Assembly: GCA_035548125.1 (NCBI GenBank)
Contig: DASZTV010000093.1
Coordinates: forward strand, 1-64,000
Reading direction: 5' to 3'
Length of the DNA: 64,000 nt
Source of the DNA: DASZTV01 sp035548125
GTDB taxonomy: Bacteria > Actinomycetota > Actinomycetes > JAFAQI01
Shown: positions 57,429 to 64,000 of the stretch, in pieces
How positions within the stretch are numbered: the stretch's first letter is position 1
Layout: every line of letters begins with the position of its first letter
Notes under the pieces: generated by a model
What the model was told of the DNA's origin: nothing
The model's database searches: none
The model's input: the letters and a program-made list of their open reading frames with translations, nothing else
Made by a program: the position numbers and the translations under genes

Positions 57429-57944
57429 ATGGTCGGGGACCTCGAAGACCCCCGGCGGACCGAGCCGGCGTTCATCTTGGGCGAGCGCGAGATGCTCGAC
57501 GGCTGGCTCGAGTTCCACCGGACGACCTTGCTGCTCAAGTGCGACGGGCTCACCGACGAGCAGCGGCGAACTCGTCCGGTGCCGACGTCTCGCCTGTCCC
57601 TGCACGCGCTGGTGCGTCACATGGCAGAGGTCGAGCGCGGCTGGTTCCGCCGGACGATCGGCCAGGAGGCCGTCCCGACGATCTACGACTACGACACCGA
57701 CGAGGACGCGGACTTCGACACCGACGGCGCCGACTGGGACACCGACCTCGCGCATTGGCAGGCCGAGTGCGAAGCGGCGCGCAAGGTTGCCGCGTCATAC
57801 GGCCTCGATCATCTCGGCAAGCAACGCAAGGGAAACGACGTGTCGCTGCGCTGGGTCTACACCCACATGATCGAGGAGTACGCCCGCCACAACGGCCACG
57901 CCGATCTGATCCGCGAGCTCATCGACGGAGCAGTGGGGTACTAG
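57429..57944 (+). CDS. DinB-superfamily (DUF664) protein
   Basis: 171 aa. Four-helix DinB fold: LEFHRTTLLLKCDGLTDEQRR is the DUF664 start; metal-site His in LHALVRHMAEVERGWF and HMIEEYARHNGHADLIRE. Such proteins are mycothiol-dependent thiol-S-transferases in some cases, consistent with an actinobacterium. GGAGG 8 nt before ATG. The 3' end overlaps tsaE by 26 nt. Confidence 0.85.
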   Translation: MVGDLEDPRRTEPAFILGEREMLDGWLEFHRTTLLLKCDGLTDEQRRTRPVPTSRLSLHALVRHMAEVERGWFRRTIGQEAVPTIYDYDTDEDADFDTDGADWDTDLAHWQAECEAARKVAASYGLDHLGKQRKGNDVSLRWVYTHMIEEYARHNGHADLIRELIDGAVGY

Positions 57945-58362
57945 TCCAGCGGTCGCCGACGCCGGCGAGCTCCACGCTTCTCGCCTCGCCGTCCTCCGTC
58001 CGGGAGATGTGGACCTGCAGCCGGTCGCCGGACAACCCTTCGACCAGCCCTTCACCCCACTCGACCAACGTCGCCGACTCCTCGAGCGAGGCATCGAGGT
58101 CGAGATCGTCGACCTCGGCTACGGACGACAGCCGGTAGGCATCGACGTGCACCAGCGGGATCCGTCCCTCCCGGTGGACCCTGGCGATGACGAACGTCGG
58201 CGACACCACGCCGAAGACGCCGAGCCCGGCGCCGATTCCCTGGGCGAGGGTGGTCTTCCCGGCGCCGAGCGGTCCGCTGAGCAACACCAGGTCGCCGGCC
58301 CGCAGCTCGCCGGCGATGCGAGCGCCCAGCTCGCGCATCTCCTCCGCGGTTCCGATGATCAC
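57919..58362 (-). CDS. tsaE: tRNA t6A ATPase TsaE
   Basis: 147 aa. Walker A GPLGAGKTT (30-38), SPTFVIARVH, VHVDAYRL (Walker B-like) and VEWGEGL are the TsaE signature. ATP hydrolysis resets the TsaBD complex. GTG 58362 overlaps the UDG stop (GTGA), giving MIIGTAEEMRELG. The convergent DinB-like gene separates it from tsaB. Confidence 0.95.
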   Translation of the reverse strand: MIIGTAEEMRELGARIAGELRAGDLVLLSGPLGAGKTTLAQGIGAGLGVFGVVSPTFVIARVHREGRIPLVHVDAYRLSSVAEVDDLDLDASLEESATLVEWGEGLVEGLSGDRLQVHISRTEDGEARSVELAGVGDRWTSTPLLRR

Positions 58363-59015
58363 CGGCCCGCCACCCGCGACTCGAGCCGGCTGCCTCCGGC
58401 GCTCGACACGATCTTCGCGACGAACCGCAGATCCTCGGCCAGCGCCAGGTGAGGCTCGCCCCGCGGACCGAAGCGCAGCGCTGCCGACGGGTGGTAGGAC
58501 ACGACGAGCCCTCGGCCGCGCCACGCGTGGACCTGCCCGCGCATCGCCGCCAACGTCGCTGCCGTGCCCACTGCCCAGGTGAGCGCGGTCCGGCCGAGCG
58601 TCAGCACGACCGGCGGGTCGAGCAGCTCCAGCTGCCGGTCGAGCCAGCCGGTGCAACGGTTCGCCTCGGGCCGGGTGGGCGTCCGGTTGGCCGGCGGCCG
58701 GCACTTGAGCACATTGAGCACCGAGACTTCGGCGCGGTCCAAGCCGGCGTCGGCCAGCAACGCGTCGAGGAGCTGGCCACCCTTGCCGACGAACGGCCTG
58801 CCGACCTCGTCTTCGTTGGCGCCGGGCGCCTCCCCGACGATGAGCAACCGGGCCGCCGGGCGGGTGTCACCGACGACGACGTGGTGTCGGGTTGCGGCGA
58901 GCTCGACACACGCCGTACAGCTGCTCACCGTCTCGGCGAGAGCTGGCAGATCCGCACAACGGCCTGCACGTTCGGCGATGTCGGCGACCGACGGGTCGAT
59001 GGTCCGCGGACTCAT
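58359..59015 (-). CDS. Family 4-type uracil-DNA glycosylase (Fe-S)
   Basis: 218 aa. Four [4Fe-4S] cysteines: C33, C36, C105 (KCRPP) and C121 (NRCTGW). Motif A GEAPGANEDEVGRPFVGKGG (61-80) and motif B SYHPSAAL with H175. Excises uracil from DNA. The GEAPG and HPSA motifs fit family 4 rather than UdgX (which has an added KRRIH loop, absent here). It sits between tsaE and a hydrolase with 4-nt overlaps on both sides. Confidence 0.9.
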   Translation of the reverse strand: MSPRTIDPSVADIAERAGRCADLPALAETVSSCTACVELAATRHHVVVGDTRPAARLLIVGEAPGANEDEVGRPFVGKGGQLLDALLADAGLDRAEVSVLNVLKCRPPANRTPTRPEANRCTGWLDRQLELLDPPVVLTLGRTALTWAVGTAATLAAMRGQVHAWRGRGLVVSYHPSAALRFGPRGEPHLALAEDLRFVAKIVSSAGGSRLESRVAGR

Positions 59016-60061
59016 CCGGCCGCAGCGACGGCGCGGTCGAACAACCGGCGAAGGCCAGCGTTGACCTCCTGGTGTTGCTCGAGCTTCGCCATGTGCCCGG
59101 CGTCCTGGAGGACCTGGAGCTCGGCATCCGGCAGCCTCGCCGCCATCAGCTCGCTGTGCGACAGCGGCGTGAGGACGTCACGTGTCCCGCAGGAGATCAG
59201 GACAGGGACGGAGCGGAGCACGTCGAGCGCCTCGAGCTTGTCGTGGGACAGGAAGGTGTCGAAGAACTGGCTCATCACCTCGACCGGGGTGTCGAGCAGC
59301 ATCTGCTCCATGAAGGCGACGAGCGACGGCGGCACGCCGGGACCGAACGACAGATAGCGGGTGACGATGAACCCGAAGTCGCTGCCGACCCGACGGCCCC
59401 GCTCGATGACCGTCGCTCTCTTACGGACCAGCTTCGCGCCCCGCGGCAGCGCCGGGTTGACCAGACGCGACACCCATCCGGGCACGCCGACGATCTCCTT
59501 GGCGATCTGACCGGTCGAGGTCGACAGCAGGCCGACACCCACGACGCGGTCGCCGAACAGCTCCGGGCGCTGGTCGGCGAGTGCGAGGATCGTCATGCCG
59601 CCCATCGAGTGCCCGACCAGGACGACGGGCCCGGCCGGGGCGACGGCCTGCAGCACCGCGTCGAGATCCTTGCCGAGCTGATCGATCGTGCAGCGATCCG
59701 GATCGGAACGGCCGGACGCGCCATGGCTGCGCTGGTCGTAGAACACGAGGCGCGCGGCGTCGGCGAGGTCGCGCCGCTGGAAGTGAAACGCGTCCATCCG
59801 CAACGTGAAGCCGTGCATGAACACGACGGTCAGTGGCGCGTCCGGGCTGCCGTCGATCTCGACGTGCAGCGCCACCCCATCCGAGGCAACCACGTTGAGC
59901 CCTTCGGTGTGGAGCTTGCCCAACGGCTCATCCGCGTAGGGATCGGGCTGCGACCGAGCCCGACCGACGGCGCGACGCTCAGCGGCGACTCCCGCGGCGA
60001 TGGCGGCACCGGCGACAGCGGTGGCAGCGGCAGCGATGCCGACGTTCCGACGTCTGCTCAC
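59012..60061 (-). CDS. Alpha/beta-hydrolase, probably membrane-anchored
   Basis: 349 aa. An uncleaved signal-anchor-like segment (RRRNVGIAAAATAVAGAAIA) precedes the hydrolase: VVFMHGFTLRMD, DQRSHGASGRSD, nucleophile Ser in LVGHSMGGMT, Asp in CGTRDVLTP and His in DAGHMAKLE. It is an established neighbour between alr and tsaE in actinobacteria; substrate unknown. GTG start overlaps the alr stop by 4 nt. Confidence 0.85.
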   Translation of the reverse strand: MSRRRNVGIAAAATAVAGAAIAAGVAAERRAVGRARSQPDPYADEPLGKLHTEGLNVVASDGVALHVEIDGSPDAPLTVVFMHGFTLRMDAFHFQRRDLADAARLVFYDQRSHGASGRSDPDRCTIDQLGKDLDAVLQAVAPAGPVVLVGHSMGGMTILALADQRPELFGDRVVGVGLLSTSTGQIAKEIVGVPGWVSRLVNPALPRGAKLVRKRATVIERGRRVGSDFGFIVTRYLSFGPGVPPSLVAFMEQMLLDTPVEVMSQFFDTFLSHDKLEALDVLRSVPVLISCGTRDVLTPLSHSELMAARLPDAELQVLQDAGHMAKLEQHQEVNAGLRRLFDRAVAAAG

Positions 60062-61188
60062 GTCCTCGACCCTTCGTATACCCGCGGCACTCGTGCTCCT
60101 ACCCCACTCACGATCTCGTAGTTGATGGTGCCGAGCGCGGCCGCCCAGTCGTCGGCGGTCGGCTCCCCTGAGGAGCCGGAACCGAACAGCAGCACCTCAT
60201 CCCCCACCGAGACCGCGTCGTCTCCGACGTCGAGCACGAACTGATCCATGCATACCCGGCCGGCGATCCGATAGCGCCGACCGCCTACTGCCACCTCGCC
60301 GAGGTTGGTCAGGTGGCGTGGTACGCCATCGGCGTAGCCGAGTGGGACCAGTGCCAGGGTCGTCTCGCGCTCGGTGAGGTACTGGTGCCCGTAGGACACC
60401 CCGTGACCCGCCGGCGCGCGCTTGGTGAGGGCGACCTGCGTCGTCAGCGACATCGCGGGCGTCAGCCCGAGCTCCGATGCCACCCCCACGTCGGGCCCGG
60501 GCGACAACCCGTAGACGGCGACGCCGGGACGTACCAGGTCGTAGTGGCACTGCGGCAGCCGCAGCGTCGCCGCGGAGTTGGCGAGGTGTCGGACGGAGGG
60601 CTCAACCCCCGCCTGGGTCGCCACCTCCAGAGCATCCTCGAACGCGATCCGCTGCGCCTCGATGGTCGGGTTTCCCGGCTGGTCGGCGTAGGCCAGGTGC
60701 GACCAGATCCCGACGACCTCCACTGTCCCGTCTGCCTGCGCCTTCGCCGCGGCGGCGACGAGCTCCGGCCAGTCGGCGGGCTGGGCGCCGCCGCGGCCGA
60801 GACCCGAGTCGACCTTGAGGTGCACGCGGGCGGGACGTCCGGCGCCCTGCGCGGCCGCCGCGGCGTCGCGCAACGCCCAGGTGGCGTAGACACCGACGTC
60901 GACGCCGGACGCGACCACCGAGACCCAGTCGTCTCCGGGGCCGAGCAGCCAGGCCAGCACCGGCGCGGTGATGCCCGACCGGCGCAGCTCGAGCGCCTCG
61001 TCGGCCATCGCCACACCCAGCCATCCGGCACCGGCGTCGAGAGCAGCGGTAGCGGACTGCACCATCCCGTGGCCGTACCCATCGGCCTTGACCACCGCCA
61101 TGACGGCGGCGTCACCGGCGCTTCGCTTGAGGGTCGCGACATTGCTACGGATGGCATCGAGATCGATGCGCGCCGCCGACACGCTCAT
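60058..61188 (-). CDS. alr: Alanine racemase
   Basis: 376 aa fold-III PLP enzyme supplying D-alanine for peptidoglycan. PLP Lys K34 in VVKADGYGHG, catalytic Y266 in GVSYGHQY, and the GLGRGG and CMDQFVLDVG segments. Follows nnrD by 12 nt. ATG 61188 may use CAGACT 6 nt upstream, a weak leaderless candidate. Confidence 0.96.
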   Translation of the reverse strand: MSVSAARIDLDAIRSNVATLKRSAGDAAVMAVVKADGYGHGMVQSATAALDAGAGWLGVAMADEALELRRSGITAPVLAWLLGPGDDWVSVVASGVDVGVYATWALRDAAAAAQGAGRPARVHLKVDSGLGRGGAQPADWPELVAAAAKAQADGTVEVVGIWSHLAYADQPGNPTIEAQRIAFEDALEVATQAGVEPSVRHLANSAATLRLPQCHYDLVRPGVAVYGLSPGPDVGVASELGLTPAMSLTTQVALTKRAPAGHGVSYGHQYLTERETTLALVPLGYADGVPRHLTNLGEVAVGGRRYRIAGRVCMDQFVLDVGDDAVSVGDEVLLFGSGSSGEPTADDWAAALGTINYEIVSGVGARVPRVYEGSRT

Positions 61189-61200
61189 GGCCCCAGTCTG

Positions 61201-62670
61201 TCAGCGGGCCAGCCGGATCGCCTCGGAAATGGCGTCGATCACGTCGGTCGCGGTGATCGGGCGCGCCGGCTCCCCGCTGGCGACCAGGCCGGCCAGCCCA
61301 TGTACGAACGCGCCCGCGGCACCCGCCTCGAGTGCGCCCATCCCGCCCGCGAGCAGCGCCCCGCACACCCCGGACAGCACGTCGCCGCTCCCTGCGGTGG
61401 CGAGGTACGGCGTCGCCGCGGTGTTGACCATGACGTGCCCCGACGGATCCGCGACGAGCGTCGTCGACCCCTTGAGCAGGATGGTCACCTCGAGCGATCG
61501 CGCCGCCTCCTGCACCCGTTCGAGCCGGTGCGCTTCGATGTCGTCACGGTCACCTCCGGTGAGGCGGGCGAACTCTCCGGCGTGCGGAGTGAGCAGGGTC
61601 GGGGCGTCCCGCCCCCGCAACACAGCCGGGTCCGCCGCGACGATCGTGACCGCGTCCGCGTCGAGCAGCACCGGGACATCGCTTCGCAGGGCAGCCTCAA
61701 CGAGTCTCCGGGCGTCGACGTCGGTGCCGAGACCGGGTCCGACGACCCATGCCTGCACCCGGCCGGCAGCCAGCATCGCGTCGGCATCCCCGGCTGCGAT
61801 CTCGGTCACCACCGCCTCAGGCCGGCGGAGTCGCACCACGTGGGCGGGCCCGTACGTGCCGACGAACCGGATCATCCCGGGTCCCGCCGCGGCGGCACCC
61901 CCGACGGAGAGCAAAGCGGCACCGGGATAGACGTTGCTGCCCGCGACGACCCCCAGGACCCCTCGGCGGTACTTGTCGGACTCCCCGCTCGGGGCCGGCA
62001 GCAGATAGCCGACGTCGGTGGCGTCGAGGGCGGTGATGCGTGCCGGAGGGAGGTCGAGCCCGATGTCGACGCATTCGACCAGCCCCGCATGCTCCGCTCC
62101 CGGGTCGACGAGCAAGCCGGCCTTCAGCGCGCCGAAGGTGACCGTCACGTCGGCGCGCACCGCGGCCCCCGGAACGGCACCGGTCGAGGCGTCGACGCCA
62201 CTGGGCACGTCGACCGCCACCACGCGCGCGTCACCCCCCGCGAGGAGTCCGGCCATCCGCGCCATCGGTTCCCGAAGCGGACCGGTCGCCCCGATCCCCA
62301 CCATGCCGTCGACCACCAGGTCGGCAGCCGCGAGTACGTCGCCGTCGCTGTCTGCCCCGGCAGCGACGGCACGGCCACCGGCACCATGCAAGGCCGACAA
62401 CGCGGGGACGAGCGGTGAGTCGGTCAGCAGCAGCGCGTCGACCCGGGCGCCGCGCGCCGCAAGCCGCGCGCCGGCGTACAGCGCATCTCCACCGTTCCCG
62501 CCCGAACCCACCAGCAGAACCACGCGGGATCCGTAGACCCGCTCGAGCAACGACGCACACCGGCGTGCGAGCGCAGCTGCCGCCCGCTGCATCAACGTGC
62601 CGACCGGCAGCGACTCGAGCAGCGGAGCTTCCGCCGCCCGGATCGTCGCCGCGTCGTACGCCGCTCTCAC
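61201..62670 (-). CDS. nnrD: Bifunctional NAD(P)H-hydrate epimerase/dehydratase
   Basis: 489 aa. The N-terminal epimerase (NnrE) has VGSGGNGGDALYAGARLAARG and VDVPSGVDASTG; the C-terminal ADP-dependent dehydratase (NnrD) has TLLTPHAGEFARL, ILLKGSTTLVADPSG and the phosphate-binding TAGSGDVLSGVCGAL. Repairs hydrated NAD(P)H. GTG start overlaps the acpS stop by 4 nt. Position between acpS and alr is conserved in actinomycetes. Confidence 0.95.
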   Translation of the reverse strand: MRAAYDAATIRAAEAPLLESLPVGTLMQRAAAALARRCASLLERVYGSRVVLLVGSGGNGGDALYAGARLAARGARVDALLLTDSPLVPALSALHGAGGRAVAAGADSDGDVLAAADLVVDGMVGIGATGPLREPMARMAGLLAGGDARVVAVDVPSGVDASTGAVPGAAVRADVTVTFGALKAGLLVDPGAEHAGLVECVDIGLDLPPARITALDATDVGYLLPAPSGESDKYRRGVLGVVAGSNVYPGAALLSVGGAAAAGPGMIRFVGTYGPAHVVRLRRPEAVVTEIAAGDADAMLAAGRVQAWVVGPGLGTDVDARRLVEAALRSDVPVLLDADAVTIVAADPAVLRGRDAPTLLTPHAGEFARLTGGDRDDIEAHRLERVQEAARSLEVTILLKGSTTLVADPSGHVMVNTAATPYLATAGSGDVLSGVCGALLAGGMGALEAGAAGAFVHGLAGLVASGEPARPITATDVIDAISEAIRLAR

Positions 62671-63020
62671 GCGGACTCGGCGATCACCATTGCGACGGCG
62701 ACCCCGCCGTCATGTGACAGCGAGAGGTGCCAGCGCTCGATCCCACGGTCGAGCGCGGCGTCCGCGACGCTTCGCTCGATCGACAGCACCGGACGTCCGT
62801 CGGGTTGCCGGGTGACCTCGACGTCGTGCCACTCGAGTCCGCCGGGCGCGCCGAGCGCCTTGGCGACGGCCTCCTTCGCGGCGAACGTCGCGGCAAGAGA
62901 CTCGAGCTTGGCGTCGCGCTCGGCTTCGGTGAACAGCCGTTCGGCGAGGTGTGGCGTGCGCTCCAGGCTCTCGGCGAAGCGGTCGAGGCTCACCACATCG
63001 ACGCCGATCCCGACGATCAC
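62667..63020 (-). CDS. acpS: Holo-[acyl-carrier-protein] synthase
   Basis: 117 aa. Transfers 4'-phosphopantetheine from CoA to acyl-carrier protein. IVGIGVDVVSL holds the Mg2+ Asp, and ATFAAKEAVAKALG holds the Glu and Lys of the active site; LSLSHDGGVAVA is the closing strand. I prefer GTG 63020 (AGGTGG 5 nt upstream, MIVGIG start); an in-frame GTG at 63029 would add three residues. Confidence 0.93.
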   Translation of the reverse strand: MIVGIGVDVVSLDRFAESLERTPHLAERLFTEAERDAKLESLAATFAAKEAVAKALGAPGGLEWHDVEVTRQPDGRPVLSIERSVADAALDRGIERWHLSLSHDGGVAVAMVIAESA

Positions 63021-63068
63021 GTCCACCACCTGACGGACGGCGTTCCGCGCCGGCTCATTCTCGGCGCC

Positions 63069-64000
63069 CTACTCGACGGTGACGCTCTTGGCCAGGTTAC
63101 GAGGCTGGTCGATGTCCAGGCCGCGCGCCATCGCGAACTCTGCGGCGAGCACCTGCATCGGAACGATCGTGAGCAGGGGCGAGAGCAACGACTTGGTGTC
63201 CGGGATCCGGATCAGCTCGTCCGCATGGGGGGTCACGCTCTCGTCGCCGTCCGTCGCGATGACGATCGTCCGAGCACCCCGGGCGCGAATCTCCTGCACG
63301 TTGGTCACCAGCTTCGGGGTGAGCGCGTGGCGCGGCGCGAGGACGACGACCGGCGTTCCCTTGTCGATCAAGGCGATCGGTCCGTGCTTGATCTCACCCG
63401 CCGGGAAACCTTCGGCGGAAACGTACGCCAGCTCCTTGAGCTTCAGCGCGCCCTCCAGCGCCATCGGGTAGCCCACGTGGCGACCGAGGAAGAGGACGCG
63501 CTCGTGGTCGGAGATCTCGCGTGCGAGCTTGCGGACCGGGTCCATCCGGGTCAGGACGTCGGCGACCAGGTCCGGGATGCCTGAGAGGTCGCGGAAGTGC
63601 GACCGGACCTCGTCCTCGTCGCGATAGCCGCGCACCTGGGCGAGATGCAACCCGACGAGGTACATCGCGGAGAGCTGCGTCGACACCGCCTTGGTCGAGG
63701 CGACCGCGACCTCGGGCCCGCCGCGCGTGTAGAACGTCGCGTCGCTCTCCCGGGCGATCGAGGAGCCGACGGTGTTGCTGACGGCCAGCACCCAGGCCCG
63801 CTGCCGCCGGGCGTGGCGCACCGCCTCGAGCGTGTCGGCGGTCTCACCGCTCTGGCTGATTGCGACGACGAGGGTGTGCGGATCGAGCACGGGATCGCGA
63901 TAGCGGAACTCGCTTGCGATCTCGACCTGCACCGGCAGCCGCGCCCACCGCTCGATGGCGTACTTGCCGACCAGCCCGGAGTGGTACGTCGACCCGCAGC
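63069..64000 (-). CDS. glmS: Glutamine-fructose-6-phosphate aminotransferase, C-terminal part (runs off window)
   Basis: At least 310 residues are seen, entering at CGSTYHSGLVGKYAIERWA. This is the isomerase half with two SIS domains: VVAISQSGETADTLEA and LKLKELAYVSAEGFPAGEIKHGP, ending RNLAKSVTVE. GlmS makes glucosamine-6-phosphate for peptidoglycan. The N-terminal glutaminase lies outside the window. It is 48 nt upstream of acpS on the same strand. Confidence 0.96.
   Translation of the reverse strand, partial: CGSTYHSGLVGKYAIERWARLPVQVEIASEFRYRDPVLDPHTLVVAISQSGETADTLEAVRHARRQRAWVLAVSNTVGSSIARESDATFYTRGGPEVAVASTKAVSTQLSAMYLVGLHLAQVRGYRDEDEVRSHFRDLSGIPDLVADVLTRMDPVRKLAREISDHERVLFLGRHVGYPMALEGALKLKELAYVSAEGFPAGEIKHGPIALIDKGTPVVVLAPRHALTPKLVTNVQEIRARGARTIVIATDGDESVTPHADELIRIPDTKSLLSPLLTIVPMQVLAAEFAMARGLDIDQPRNLAKSVTVE

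Overview
The window is GC-rich chromosomal DNA from an actinomycete (phylum Actinomycetota). Three things point there: strong G/C third-position bias with frequent GTG starts; a conserved housekeeping order (sucC-sucD-PerM/DUF6350-purN-purH-folD on the left, guaA-choD-like-guaB3-guaB-DUF5319-bldM-groEL1-groES-tsaD-rimI-tsaB-tsaE-alr-nnrD-acpS-glmS on the right) that I recognise from Mycobacterium and Streptomyces relatives; and a BldM-type orphan regulator plus a GroEL1 with a His-rich tail. The genus cannot be fixed. BldM argues against Mycobacterium itself and suggests a soil actinomycete. No tRNA, rRNA, CRISPR array or complete insertion sequence was seen, and no stretch over 300 bases lacks a gene.

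Layout. 0.1-7.5 kb: one-carbon/purine genes (folD, purH, purN), an RDD membrane protein, a PerM-like membrane protein and succinyl-CoA synthetase. 7.6-16.2 kb: two tandem secreted serine hydrolases, a lone B12-binding protein divergent from a carboxyltransferase-like protein, a lipase, a PAP2 phosphatase and a VKOR/DUF929 pair for oxidative folding. 16.2-22.8 kb: PcrA helicase, a PIG-L deacetylase, an ArgA-type acetyltransferase, a divergent MarR/YceI pair, purU and a methyltransferase. 22.8-34.7 kb: UPF0182, a UbiA prenyltransferase, an SDR, a four-gene ABC-2 export operon, glutathione peroxidase, a VOC protein, a CaiB-type CoA-transferase and a hydrolase. 34.7-40.7 kb: a cell-surface group (LAxTG protein, UGT-like glycosyltransferase, membrane-anchored GH26-like glycanase, secreted beta-helix protein) with trmB inside it. 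40.8-64 kb: the conserved guanine-nucleotide, chaperonin, tRNA-t6A and cell-wall precursor block, ending inside glmS.

PurH, PurN, FolD and PurU manage formyl- and methylene-tetrahydrofolate; GuaA, GuaB and GuaB3 make GMP. TsaD, TsaB and TsaE are the t6A partners, split by RimI, a uracil-DNA glycosylase and a hydrolase. VKOR and DUF929 probably form disulfides for exported proteins such as the two Cys-conserved hydrolases.

The most interesting features are non-coding. (1) A 160-bp MITE-like element with perfect terminal inverted repeats sits in a duplicated CTAG that supplies the stop codons of both convergent neighbours. (2) Many genes start 6-8 nt after a TANNNT -10 box with no ribosome-binding site, so they look leaderless; at several divergent pairs the two -10 boxes overlap, which makes symmetric bidirectional promoters. 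(3) A perfect 21-bp inverted repeat lies centrally between pcrA and the PIG-L gene. (4) A palindromic repeat occurs twice, once forming the last codons of purN. (5) An 84-nt nested stem lies before purU. Seven of the eleven convergent gene pairs overlap at their 3' ends.
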